Shown here: positions 25,726-33,711 of the stretch, one piece after another
How positions within the stretch are numbered: the stretch's first letter is position 1
Layout: every line of letters starts with the position of its first letter
Source of the DNA: Streptomyces showdoensis
Lineage (GTDB): Bacteria; Actinomycetota; Actinomycetes; Streptomycetales; Streptomycetaceae
Length of the DNA stretch: 64,000 nucleotides
Direction: 5' to 3'
Assembly: GCF_039535475.1 (NCBI RefSeq)
Contig: NZ_BAAAXG010000012.1
Location: 248,001-312,000 of the forward strand
Position numbers and translations under genes: made by a program
The notes under the pieces: model-generated
Seen by the model: the letters and a program-made list of their open reading frames with translations, nothing else
The model's database searches: none
What the model was told of the DNA's origin: nothing

Positions 25726-27027
25726 ATGACGGAACAGACCGCCCGGCCACCCCGGGCCCCGCACTCCGACCGCACCCCCCGTACCGCCGGAGCCGCCGGG
25801 TCCGCCGGGTCCGCCGGGTCCGCCGGGTCTTCCCGGGCCGCTGGGGCCGCCCGCGCAGGCCAGGTCGCTGAAGCCGACCGGTCCTCCCAGCTCGCCCAGC
25901 CGGCCGGAGCCTCCCAGCTCGCCCAGCCGGCCGGAGCGTCCCAGGCCTCCCAGCCGGCCGGAGCGTCCCAGGCCTCCCAGCCGGCCGGAGCGTCCCAGGC
26001 CGCCCAGCCCGCCGGAGCCTCCCCGGCCTCCCCACCAACCCCGCCCGCCCCGCACCCCGCTCCCGTGCTCCAGCCCCTCGGCCGGGTGCGTCTCGACTGG
26101 CCGCGGTCCTTCGCCGACCGGCTCACCGCGCCCCTGCCCGGGGTCCGTGCCCTGGCCCGGCTGGCCCGCGAGGGCGCCGTCCGCCCCGGGCCCGCGGGGC
26201 TGCGGGACGTCCCGCAGCTGCCCTTCGCGCCCGGACCGCTGCCCGAGGCCGGGCCGGGCACCGTCGCCGTCACCTGGGCCGGGCACGCCAGCTGGGTGGT
26301 CCGGATCGGCGGCCTGACCGTGCTGACCGACCCCGTCTGGTCGCGCCGGATCCTCGGCACCACGGCCCGGCTCACGCCCGTCGGGGTCCGCTGGGAGGAC
26401 CTGCCCCCGGTCGACGCCGTCGTCATCAGCCACAACCACTTCGACCACCTCGACGCCCCCACCCTCAAACGGCTCCCGCGCCACACCCCCGTGTTCGTGC
26501 CCGCCGGGCTCGGCCGCTGGTTCACCCGGCGCCGGTTCGACCGCGTCACCGAGCTGGACTGGTGGGAGGCGGCCGAACTCGGCGGCGTGCGCTTCGAGTT
26601 CGTCCCCGCCCACCACTGGTCCAAGCGCACCCTCCTGGACACCTGCCGCTCCCTGTGGGGCGGCTGGGTGATCGGCGAACGCGAGGGGCGGCGGGTCTAC
26701 TTCGCCGGGGACACCGGCTACGGCCACTGGTTCGCCGAGATCGGCCGCCGCCACCCGGGCATCGACCTCGCCCTGCTGCCGATCGGCGCCTACGACCCGC
26801 GCTGGTGGCTCGGCGACGTCCACACCGACCCCGAGGAGGCCGTGCGGGCCTTCCAGGACCTCGGTGCGCGGCGGATGGCCCCCATGCACTGGGCGACCTT
26901 CGTCCTCTCCTCCGAACCCGTCCTCGAACCGCTCACCCGCGTGCGCGCCGCCTGGGCGCGGGCCGGCCTGCCCCGCGAGGACCTGTGGGACCTGCCGGTC
27001 GGGGCGTCCCGGGCGGTGGGCCCGTAG
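25726..27027 (+). CDS. MBL-fold hydrolase (NAPE-PLD/UlaG-like) with repetitive N-terminus
   Basis: 433 residues. From ~110 onward this is a metallo-beta-lactamase-fold phosphodiesterase of the NAPE-PLD-like group: WAGHASWVVRIGGLTVLTDPVWS, metal motif SHNHFDHLD, PAHHWSKR, FAGDTGYG, and MHWATF. Two metal ions would be bound. The first ~105 residues are low-complexity: four Ala-Gly-Ser units, then five 9-residue units of SQ[LA][AS]QPAGA type, then a Pro/Ala run; they are encoded by tandem repeats. ATG 25726 follows GGAGGTC. Substrate unknown; relatives cleave phospholipid-like phosphodiesters. Confidence 0.87.
   Translation: MTEQTARPPRAPHSDRTPRTAGAAGSAGSAGSAGSSRAAGAARAGQVAEADRSSQLAQPAGASQLAQPAGASQASQPAGASQASQPAGASQAAQPAGASPASPPTPPAPHPAPVLQPLGRVRLDWPRSFADRLTAPLPGVRALARLAREGAVRPGPAGLRDVPQLPFAPGPLPEAGPGTVAVTWAGHASWVVRIGGLTVLTDPVWSRRILGTTARLTPVGVRWEDLPPVDAVVISHNHFDHLDAPTLKRLPRHTPVFVPAGLGRWFTRRRFDRVTELDWWEAAELGGVRFEFVPAHHWSKRTLLDTCRSLWGGWVIGEREGRRVYFAGDTGYGHWFAEIGRRHPGIDLALLPIGAYDPRWWLGDVHTDPEEAVRAFQDLGARRMAPMHWATFVLSSEPVLEPLTRVRAAWARAGLPREDLWDLPVGASRAVGP
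25795..25830. repeat. 9-bp tandem repeat (GCCGGGTCC)x4
   Basis: Four tandem copies of GCCGGGTCC, the last ending in T. They encode Ala-Gly-Ser units in the N-terminal tail of the MBL-fold hydrolase. Confidence 0.9.
25885..26019. repeat. 27-bp tandem repeat, 5 units, in the MBL hydrolase gene
   Basis: Five in-frame 27-bp units, each encoding SQ[LA][AS]QPAGA. Units 1-2 and 3-4 are nearly identical pairs, which suggests recent expansion. The period keeps the reading frame at any copy number. Confidence 0.92.
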
Positions 27028-27030
27028 GCG

Positions 27031-27125
27031 CTCGGCCCGAGGCGCCCGGTCCGGAGCGTCCGGTGGGCGTCCGGCCCGAGGCGTCCGGTCCCGGGCGTCC
27101 GGTCCCCGGGCGTCCGGCCCAGGGT
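27031..27125. repeat. GCGTCCGG-rich imperfect repeat, intergenic
   Basis: At least five copies of GCGTCCGG at irregular 10-17 base spacing between the convergent MBL hydrolase and DedA genes. No clear terminator hairpin was found here; the GC-rich repeat may serve that role. Confidence 0.6.
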
Positions 27126-27157
27126 GCCAGGACCTCCAAGGGGGCCCGGCCTCCGGA

Positions 27158-27799
27158 CTAGGGCGCGCCCGGCCGGCCGGACCGTCCCCGCAGCCGCCGC
27201 CACAGGGCGGGCGCCGCGCCGATCAGCACCGTGAGGCCGACCGCCGCCACCACGCCCTGCCACGGTTCCGGGAAGAGCGAGCCGCCCAGGATGCCGATCA
27301 GCTGGTACGTCGCCGCCCAGGCCAGGCAGGCCGGCAGGTCGCCGCGGGCGAAGCGGCGCAGCGGCATCCCGGCGAGCAGACAGGCCAGCATCACCGGGAT
27401 CCGGCCCGCCGGGACCAGCCGGGAGAGCACGAGCACCGGGACCTGGTGGGTGTCCAGCCGTTCCTGCGCCTGGGCCAGTCGCTCCGGGGTGACCCGGCCG
27501 CGCAGCGCCGCGAGCCAGCGCGAGCCGTTGCGGGAGCGGACCCCGCGCCGGCCGAGCCAGTACAGGGCCAGGTCGCCCAGGAACGCGGCGGAGGCCGACA
27601 CCACGAAGACGTACAGCAGCGCCAGCGGCGCCGTCTGGTGGAAGGCCACCACCGCCGCCGAGCTCACGATCGCCCCGGTCGGCACCACCGGCAGCAGCGC
27701 GCCGAGCGCCACGAGCAGGAACAGCGAGGGGTAGCCGACGGCCTGTTGCGTCGACTCCGGCGGCAGCTCCCGCACCGCCGTCACGATCCGGTCGATCAC
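27158..27799 (-). CDS. DedA family integral membrane protein
   Basis: 213 residues with four to five hydrophobic helices. The DedA/SNARE-associated (VTT) pattern is visible: PSLFLLVALGALLPVVPTGAIVSSAAVV, a GDLALYWLGRRGV segment, and the conserved SRLVPAGRIPVMLACLLAGM with its basic/Pro motif. DedA proteins act as lipid-carrier flippases, for example for undecaprenyl phosphate or phosphatidylethanolamine, and support membrane homeostasis. The GTG start at 27799 overlaps the stop of the upstream MBL-fold gene as GTGA, so the two are co-translated. Confidence 0.85.
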   Translation of the reverse strand: MIDRIVTAVRELPPESTQQAVGYPSLFLLVALGALLPVVPTGAIVSSAAVVAFHQTAPLALLYVFVVSASAAFLGDLALYWLGRRGVRSRNGSRWLAALRGRVTPERLAQAQERLDTHQVPVLVLSRLVPAGRIPVMLACLLAGMPLRRFARGDLPACLAWAATYQLIGILGGSLFPEPWQGVVAAVGLTVLIGAAPALWRRLRGRSGRPGAP

Positions 27800-28575
27800 C
27801 GGGCGACCTCCGGCCGCACCCGCTCGCCGTGGCCCAACAGGTGTACCGCCACCTTCGGGGCGAGCCGGGCCGCGTGCCGGACGAACTCGTCGCCCGGCGC
27901 GTGGAACTCGTGGGGGCGGACCGCGTCCATGCCGATCGGCCAGTACGTGCCGTAGTGCACCGGCACCGCGGCGGCGGGCGACAGCGCGGCGAGCGCCTGC
28001 GCGGCACGGCCCGCGTCCAGGTGCCCGTGGCCGAGGTAGGGCCCCCAGCCGCCGACCGGGAGGAGCGCCACGTCCACCGGGCCGACGGCCTCCGCCATGT
28101 CGTCGAACAGGCCGGTGTCCCCGGCGAAGTAGGTCCGCGCCTCGCCCTCCACCACGTAGCCGAGCGCGGGGGAGCGGTGCGGTCCGAGCGGCAGCCGCCG
28201 CCCGTCGTGCAGGGCGGGGACGGCCCGTACGGTCACGCCCTCGACCTCCACCTCGTCGCCCGGCGCCACCTCGGTGAGCCGCAGGCCCCGCCCGTCGAGC
28301 CGGCGCAGGGCCGGGACGGCGCGCGGGGCGCCGGCCGGGACGAGCACGCGGGTGCCGGGGGCGAGCCGGGCCAGCGAGGGCAGGTGGAGGTGGTCGGCGT
28401 GCAGGTGCGACACGAGCACCGCCTCGGCGCGGGCGGCCTCGGGCGGGGGCAGCTCGCCGCGCCGGCGCCGCAGGTGCGCGAGGCGGCGCGCGAAGAGCGG
28501 GTCCGTCAGGAAGCGGACCCCGGAGTCCTCGACCGTGCACGTGGCATGACCCCACCAGGTGATCTCCACCGGCAC
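27796..28575 (-). CDS. MBL-fold metal-dependent hydrolase (UlaG-like)
   Basis: 259 residues. The compact MBL fold of the UlaG/YtnP-like group is clear: VEITWWGHATCTVEDSGVRFLTDP, metal motif SHLHADHLHLPSL, then VTVRAVPALHDGRR, TYFAGDTGLF and VPVHYGTYWPIGM. It binds two metals and hydrolyses phosphodiesters or lactone-like bonds. The substrate is unknown. GTG 28575 (VPVEITWW) is chosen because AAGGG lies close upstream; GTG 28569 is an alternative two codons later. It shares a transcript with DedA through the GTGA overlap, suggesting a joint envelope or lipid task. Confidence 0.85.
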   Translation of the reverse strand: MPVEITWWGHATCTVEDSGVRFLTDPLFARRLAHLRRRRGELPPPEAARAEAVLVSHLHADHLHLPSLARLAPGTRVLVPAGAPRAVPALRRLDGRGLRLTEVAPGDEVEVEGVTVRAVPALHDGRRLPLGPHRSPALGYVVEGEARTYFAGDTGLFDDMAEAVGPVDVALLPVGGWGPYLGHGHLDAGRAAQALAALSPAAAVPVHYGTYWPIGMDAVRPHEFHAPGDEFVRHAARLAPKVAVHLLGHGERVRPEVAR

Positions 28576-28743
28576 GCCGCCCTTCCTCGTCCGTTCCCGC
28601 CCGTCGTTCCCGCCCGTGTCCCGGACCGCCGACCAGGCCTTCCGTAACGAGGGTAAATGTCCGGTGCCGTCGGTGTGGCCGGTCTTCGACGGACCGGGCG
28701 GGGCCGGAGCGCCGAAGATCTCCTCGGGTGTCCGGCGACACAG

Positions 28744-28749
28744 TAGGGT
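28744..28749 (+). promoter_or_regulatory. candidate -10 box (TAGGGT), leaderless gene
   Basis: TAGGGT ends 6 bases before the ATG at 28756, with no ribosome site between. Confidence 0.4.
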
Positions 28750-28755
28750 CGCTCC

Positions 28756-29160
28756 ATGGACGACGTTCGGGTGGCGGCGATCGCCAGCCTCACCCCGCTC
28801 GAAGAGCTCGACGAAGACCCCTTCCTGGTCGACACCCGCAGCCAGCACGCCATGTGCGTGCGCTGGGCCGTGGACAAGGGGTACGTGGTGGCGAGGCAGC
28901 TGCTGTTCTACGGCATCCGGCCGGACCACGAGGCACTGTGGGCGGACGTGGACGCGGGCGTCGTGGACCTGTTCGTCGCCCCGAACGAGCGCGTCCTGGC
29001 CCGCGCGTTGACCGACGTGCCGGAGTTCCTCGCCGAGTGCGAGCGGCGCGGGGTGCGCCTGGAGACCGCGGGACTCGACGAACCCGCGTACGACGCGCCG
29101 ATGAAGGCCTGGGTGCACCGGCGGATGTCCATGCCCACCGCCGGGTACGACGGCTGCTGA
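28756..29160 (+). CDS. conserved hypothetical protein (134 aa)
   Basis: 134 soluble residues that I do not recognise. The sequence alternates acidic helices and short strands (QHAMCVRWAVDKGYVVARQLLFYGIRPDHEALWADV, then VDLFVAPNERVLARAL). This resembles a Rossmann-like or resolvase-like core: the middle part VARQLLFYGIRP followed by VDLFVAPN could be two parallel strands. No catalytic residues stand out. ATG 28756 has a -10-like box six bases upstream and no ribosome site, so leaderless translation is likely. Divergent from the MBL/DedA pair. Confidence 0.65.
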   Translation: MDDVRVAAIASLTPLEELDEDPFLVDTRSQHAMCVRWAVDKGYVVARQLLFYGIRPDHEALWADVDAGVVDLFVAPNERVLARALTDVPEFLAECERRGVRLETAGLDEPAYDAPMKAWVHRRMSMPTAGYDGC

Positions 29161-29247
29161 GGGCCGGCCCCGGCGGTCGGACACACGCGCCCTTCCCGGC
29201 TGACCTGCGTGCCGCGGCCGTTGTGCCACGCTTGAGGCAGGAAACGG

Positions 29248-31416
29248 GTGAAAGGTGAACCAGGCGTGGGTGAACGGCGAGGGAGTCCCCCCGGCCGCTG
29301 GCGGAGCGCGGGCCGGGCCGTGATGCGGGTGGTCACGGTCTGGGCGGTGTCCACGCTCACCCTGCTCGTCCTCGCCGGGCTGCTGCCCGACTTCCAGCTC
29401 CAGTCCCGCGACGGCGACAGCCTCACCACCATCGCCTTCACCGCCGCCCTGGGCGCCGGGGCCTTCGGTCTGCTCAGCGCGCTGGTGTGGCCGCTGATCG
29501 TGCGGGCGCTGCTGCTCGTACCGGCCCTGGTGCTGGGCCTGTTGGTGTTCTTCCTCAACGGCTCGCTGCTGCTCGTCGCCCTCTGGCTGACCCCGGACGG
29601 GCGCGGCACCGCGGCGCCCCAGACCGCCGTCCTGGTGGCCGCGGTGATGTCCGCGGTCGCCTCGGCGACCTCCACCGCCCTCGCCGTGCGCGACGACGAG
29701 GCCTACCGGCGGCGCCTCTACCGGCTCGCCGACCGCAAGCGGCCGCGGATCGCGCGCGGCCCGGAACCCGCCCCCGGCACCGTCTTCCTGCAACTCGACG
29801 GGGTCGGCCACCGGGTGCTCGGCGACGCCGTCGCCGACGGCCTGATGCCCACCGTCGCCGACTGGCTCGCCACCACCCACCGGGTCGCCCCCTGGCGCAC
29901 CGACTGGTCCAGCCAGACCGGCGCCAGCCAGCTCGGCATCCTGCACGGCTCCAACGAGGACGTGCCCGCCTTCCGGTGGTACGAGAAGGACACCGGCCGG
30001 CTCATGGTCTCCAACCGGCCCGCGAGCGCGGTCGAGCTCCAGCGGCGCGCGGTCGAGCGCACCGGCGACGGCGGGCTGCTCACCCTCGACGGGGCCTCCC
30101 GCGGCAACCTGTTCAGCGGCGGAGCCGACCAGCTGGCCCTGGTCCTGTCGATGGCCGCCCGCCGGGGCCGCCGCAACCGCTCGCGGTCCGGCTACTTCGC
30201 GTACTTCTCCGACCCCGCCAACGCCGTCCGCACCGCCGGCTCCTTCGTCACGGAGACGCTGCGCGAGATCGTCCAGTCGACCCGGGCGCGGCTGCGCCGC
30301 GAGAGCCCCAGGGTCTCCCGGGGCGGCCTCTACCCCCTCGTCCGGGCCTTCGCCACGGTCATCGAGCGGGACGTGGTCGTCTCGGCCGTGATGGGCGACA
30401 TGCTCGCCGGCCGGACCGCGGTCTACGCCGACCTGGTCGCCTACGACGAGGTCGCCCACCACTCGGGGCCGCACGGCCACGACACCGACCAGGTGCTGCG
30501 GCGGCTCGACCGCTCGCTCGCGCTGATCGCCCAGGTCGCCGAGCACGCGCCCCGCCCGTACCGGATCGTGCTGCTCTCCGACCACGGCCAGAGCCCGGGG
30601 GAGACCTTCGAGTCCGCGTACGGGCTGACCCTGCGCGACCTCGTCCGGGCCGGCTGCGGGCTGCCGGTGCCGCGCCGGGTGCGGCGGACCCGCAGCGGGT
30701 CGGAGGCCAGGGACGCGGCGAAGGACGCGCTGCGCGGCGCGCTGCACCGGAGCCTGGACGAGGCGGCCGAGCAGGGCGAGGAAGGGGCGGAGGCGGCCGC
30801 GGTGGCCGCCGCGCGGGCCCCCGAACCGCTCGTGCTGGCCTCCGGCAACCTCGGCCTGATCTCCTTCCCGGGCGTGCCGCACCGGATGACCCGTGAGGAG
30901 ATCGAACGCCTCCACCCGGCGCTGCTGCGCACTCTGGCGCACCACCCGGGGATCGGCTTCCTGCTGGTGGCGAGCGAGGAGCACGGCTCGGTGGTGCTCG
31001 CCCGCGACGGCGTCGAGGTCCCGGTCGCGGAGCTGACCGACGACGGGCCGCTCGCCGTCTTCGGCCCGGGAGCGGCGGACGCGGTGCGGCGCACGGACGG
31101 CTTCCCGCACGTCGCCGACATCATGGTCAACTCGATGTACGACCCGGCGACGGGCACCGTGCACGCCTTCGAGGAGCAGATCGGCTCGCACGGCGGCCTC
31201 GGCGGCGAGCAGGCGCACCCGTTCCTGCTCTGGCCCCGCGAGCTGACCGGTCCGCCCGCGGAGATCGTGGGCGCCGAGCAGGTGCACCGGGTGCTGCGCG
31301 GCTGGCTGCGGGAGGCCGAGGGGCCGCAGGTGCCGCTGGAGATTTCGCCGCCCGGCGGCGATGCGGAAGCGTTTCTTCCGGTCGACGACCAGGCCGTACA
31401 GGACAAAAGCGGGTGA
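29248..31416 (+). CDS. membrane protein: phage-holin-like N-domain plus alkaline-phosphatase-superfamily phosphodiesterase
   Basis: 722 residues. The first ~140 carry four hydrophobic helices resembling the phage holin (DUF360/holin_4_2-like) membrane domain (LTLLVLAGLLPDFQL, then LVWPLIVRALLLVPALVLGLLVFFLNG). A metal-dependent phosphodiesterase domain of the alkaline phosphatase superfamily follows: VFLQLDGVGHRVL (metal Asp), TDWSSQTGASQLGILHG with the nucleophilic Thr/Ser region, LVAYDEVAHHSG and LLSDHGQSPGETF (late metal Asp and His), then IGSHGGLGGEQAHPFLL. The catalytic domain is probably anchored at the membrane and may act on lipid or teichoic-acid-like phosphodiesters; that is inference. 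GTG 29248 is used. Confidence 0.8.
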   Translation: MKGEPGVGERRGSPPGRWRSAGRAVMRVVTVWAVSTLTLLVLAGLLPDFQLQSRDGDSLTTIAFTAALGAGAFGLLSALVWPLIVRALLLVPALVLGLLVFFLNGSLLLVALWLTPDGRGTAAPQTAVLVAAVMSAVASATSTALAVRDDEAYRRRLYRLADRKRPRIARGPEPAPGTVFLQLDGVGHRVLGDAVADGLMPTVADWLATTHRVAPWRTDWSSQTGASQLGILHGSNEDVPAFRWYEKDTGRLMVSNRPASAVELQRRAVERTGDGGLLTLDGASRGNLFSGGADQLALVLSMAARRGRRNRSRSGYFAYFSDPANAVRTAGSFVTETLREIVQSTRARLRRESPRVSRGGLYPLVRAFATVIERDVVVSAVMGDMLAGRTAVYADLVAYDEVAHHSGPHGHDTDQVLRRLDRSLALIAQVAEHAPRPYRIVLLSDHGQSPGETFESAYGLTLRDLVRAGCGLPVPRRVRRTRSGSEARDAAKDALRGALHRSLDEAAEQGEEGAEAAAVAAARAPEPLVLASGNLGLISFPGVPHRMTREEIERLHPALLRTLAHHPGIGFLLVASEEHGSVVLARDGVEVPVAELTDDGPLAVFGPGAADAVRRTDGFPHVADIMVNSMYDPATGTVHAFEEQIGSHGGLGGEQAHPFLLWPRELTGPPAEIVGAEQVHRVLRGWLREAEGPQVPLEISPPGGDAEAFLPVDDQAVQDKSG

Positions 31417-31436
31417 TTTGGAGCGCCGTCTCGGCT

Positions 31437-31463
31437 GTCGGACGATGAGGGCGTTTGTCCGAC
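31437..31463. promoter_or_regulatory. inverted repeat upstream of the APC permease
   Basis: GTCGGAC (31437-31443) and GTCCGAC (31457-31463) form seven-base arms separated by 13 bases, ending 19 bases before the permease ATG. The spacing suits a dimeric operator. Confidence 0.4.
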
Positions 31464-31482
31464 GAGAGGCGCACCACCCCCC

Positions 31483-32955
31483 ATGAGCACGGCCATCCCC
31501 GAGACCCACCCCGGCACCCCCGCCGAGGACCCGCAGCACGAGCACCGGCCGGACGGGGAAGCGCCCAGCAGGCACGCCCGCAGCTTCGGACTGCCCGTCG
31601 CCACCGCCCTCGTCGTCGGCAACATCATCGGCGGAGGCATCTTCCTCCTGCCCGCCTCCGTCGCCCCCTACGGCACCATCAGCCTGGTCGCCTTCGGCAT
31701 CCTCACCCTCGGCGCCCTCGCCCTCGCCCTGGTCTTCGGCCGGCTCGCCCACCGCCACCCCCAGACCGGCGGCCCCTACGTCTACGCCCGCGCCGCCTTC
31801 GGCGACTTCGCCGGATTCCTCGCCGCCTGGTCGTACTGGATCACCACCTGGGTCTCCAACGCCGCCCTCGCCGTCGCCGCCGTCGGCTACCTCGACGTCC
31901 TCGTCCCGATCCACGCGTCCAAGGCCGCCACCATCGGCGCCGCCCTGCTCCTCCAGTGGCTGCCCGCGCTCGCCAACCTAGCTGGCACCCGCTACGTCGG
32001 CGCCGTCCAGCTCGTCGCGACCGTGCTCAAGTTCCTCCCGCTGCTGCTGGTCGCCGTCGGCGGACTGTTCTTCTTCGACAGCGCCAACCTCGGCCCCTTC
32101 CGGACCGGCGACGCGAGCGCCCTCGGCGCCGTCTCCGCCTCCGCCGCGATCCTGCTCTTCAGCTACCTCGGCGTCGAGTCCGCCGCCGTCAGCGCCGGCG
32201 AGGTCCGCGACCCGCGCCGCAACGTCGGCCGCGCCACCGTCCTCGGCACCCTCGGCGCCGCCACGCTCTACCTGCTCGGCACCCTCGCCGTCTTCGGCAC
32301 CGTCGCCCACGACAAGCTGGTCACCTCCACCGCGCCCTTCTCCGACGCCGTGAACGTCATGTTCGGCGGCTCCTGGGGCGGCGCCGCCGTCGCCTGCATG
32401 GCCCTGGTCTCCATGGTCGGCGCGCTCAACGGCTGGACCCTGCTCAGCGCCCAGGCGCCGTACGCCGCCGCCCGCGACGGCCTCTTCCCGAAGGTCTTCA
32501 CGGTCAAGCGGCGCGGCGTCCCCACGGTCGGCGTCCTCGTGACCGTCGTCCTCGCCTCGCTCCTGACGGTCTACAACTACACCGCCGGCACCCAGGGCGT
32601 CTTCGAGGTCCTGGTGCTGGTCACCACCTTCACGGCCACCGTCCCCTATCTGCTCTCCACGGCCGCCCAGATCTACTTCCTGCTCTCCGGGCAGGGCGAG
32701 AGGGTCTCCCGCGCCCGCCTCACCCGCGACGCCGTCCTCGCCGTCGCCGCCTTCGGCTTCTCCCTCTGGCTCGTCGCGGGCTCCGGCTACGCGGCGGTCT
32801 ACCAAGGCGTCCTCTTCCTCTTCGCGGGCGTCCTCGTCTACGCGGCGATGGCGGCGCGCCGGACCCGGGCGACGGCGGACCCCGGCTCCGGCCGTCCGGA
32901 CGGGCGGGCCGACGGGCACGTGGCAGGGCGCGCGGACGGGCGCGCGGAGGACTGA
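31483..32955 (+). CDS. APC family amino acid permease/antiporter
   Basis: 490 residues with about 12 membrane helices. The first helix contains ALVVGNIIGGGIFLLP, the unwound substrate-binding motif of the APC superfamily. HPQTGGPYVYARAAFGDFAGF in helix 2-3 and SYLGVESAAVSAGEVRDPRRNV in helix 6 match amino-acid antiporters such as the arginine/agmatine and related groups. The C-terminal tail is Gly/Arg/Asp-rich. The transported amino acid is not clear. A 27-base inverted repeat lies just upstream. It follows the phosphodiesterase gene by 66 bases on the same strand. Confidence 0.88.
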   Translation: MSTAIPETHPGTPAEDPQHEHRPDGEAPSRHARSFGLPVATALVVGNIIGGGIFLLPASVAPYGTISLVAFGILTLGALALALVFGRLAHRHPQTGGPYVYARAAFGDFAGFLAAWSYWITTWVSNAALAVAAVGYLDVLVPIHASKAATIGAALLLQWLPALANLAGTRYVGAVQLVATVLKFLPLLLVAVGGLFFFDSANLGPFRTGDASALGAVSASAAILLFSYLGVESAAVSAGEVRDPRRNVGRATVLGTLGAATLYLLGTLAVFGTVAHDKLVTSTAPFSDAVNVMFGGSWGGAAVACMALVSMVGALNGWTLLSAQAPYAAARDGLFPKVFTVKRRGVPTVGVLVTVVLASLLTVYNYTAGTQGVFEVLVLVTTFTATVPYLLSTAAQIYFLLSGQGERVSRARLTRDAVLAVAAFGFSLWLVAGSGYAAVYQGVLFLFAGVLVYAAMAARRTRATADPGSGRPDGRADGHVAGRADGRAED

Positions 32956-33090
32956 CGGCCGGGCGCCGTCGCGCCCCGGCGCGTGCGCCCCGCCACTGCG
33001 GTGAATCGGGGGCCCGGAGTGTAGGCCGCCCGGGCGGTTGTGGGGTCCGGCGCGCCTCGGGGCCGCCCGCACGGGGCAGGAGGGACCCCT

Positions 33091-33423
33091 ATGAGGTCCC
33101 TTCCCGCGCGCCCCGGCGTCCCCGCCGTGCGGGCCCGGCGGTTCGCCGTCGCGGTGCTGCTCGTGCTCGCCGCGCTGCTCGGGACCGGCGCGGCGTTCGC
33201 CGGGACGGCGGGCGCGGAACCGCGCACCGTCGGCGCGTCGGCCGAGCCCGCCGCCGAGGTCCACGACCTCGCCGGGAACGAGGCGACCACCCCCGTCCGC
33301 GGAGCGCGCCGCCCGGCCCCGCCCCGCAGCGTGCGCACGGCCGCCGCCGTGCCCGCGCCCGCCCCCGTGCCCGCCGCGCCCCCGGGCGACGGTGCGCCGC
33401 GGTCGGCGGTGATGCGGTGCTGA
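33091..33423 (+). CDS. small secreted or membrane-anchored hypothetical protein
   Basis: 110 residues. A signal peptide is clear: an Arg-rich start, RRFAVAVLLVLAALLGTGAAFAGTAGA core, then a mature part of ~70 residues that is Pro/Ala/Arg-rich without cysteines except the last residue. ATG 33091 has AGGAGGGA at good spacing. No family recognised. A 50-base gap separates it from the next small gene on the same strand. Confidence 0.6.
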   Translation: MRSLPARPGVPAVRARRFAVAVLLVLAALLGTGAAFAGTAGAEPRTVGASAEPAAEVHDLAGNEATTPVRGARRPAPPRSVRTAAAVPAPAPVPAAPPGDGAPRSAVMRC

Positions 33424-33473
33424 GAGGCCCTGCCTCCCCAGCACCCCCTCACCCCACCGCAAGGAGCTTCGTC

Positions 33474-33635
33474 ATGCCCGTCGACCCCTTCGCCGTGCTC
33501 AACGCGCTGCTGCGCGCCGAGGCGGCCCGTCAGGAACGGTCCCTCCGCCACGCGGAAACGGAACGCGAACCGGAACGGCGGCCCCTGCGCACCGCTCCGG
33601 GCACGGCCGCCGAACCGGAACCGAAGCTGGACTGA
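33474..33635 (+). CDS. small hypothetical protein (53 aa)
   Basis: 53 residues, strongly charged: MPVDPFAVLNALLRAEAARQ, then a Glu/Arg-rich tail. ATG 33474 is preceded by AAGGAG at 8 bases. The N-terminal part could form one amphipathic helix. No membrane segment or family recognised. Probably co-transcribed with the preceding secreted protein. Confidence 0.55.
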   Translation: MPVDPFAVLNALLRAEAARQERSLRHAETEREPERRPLRTAPGTAAEPEPKLD

Positions 33636-33711
33636 CACCCCCGGGCCAGGCCCGGAACCCGCCCCGGCGGGCCGGTTTGCGCATGTCCGTACGGTGTACG
33701 AGGCTGAACCG

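Noticed and set aside
24373..27027. 884-residue aminotransferase-MBL fusion
   Set aside because: The join exists only because an extra C at 25475-25480 shifts the first protein out of frame; the true stop at 25669 and a ribosome site before ATG 25726 separate two genes.
27796..31914. 1372-residue minus-strand open frame
   Set aside because: Only the last ~260 codons are a real gene (the UlaG-like hydrolase); the rest is antisense to the phosphodiesterase and permease genes and is low-complexity.
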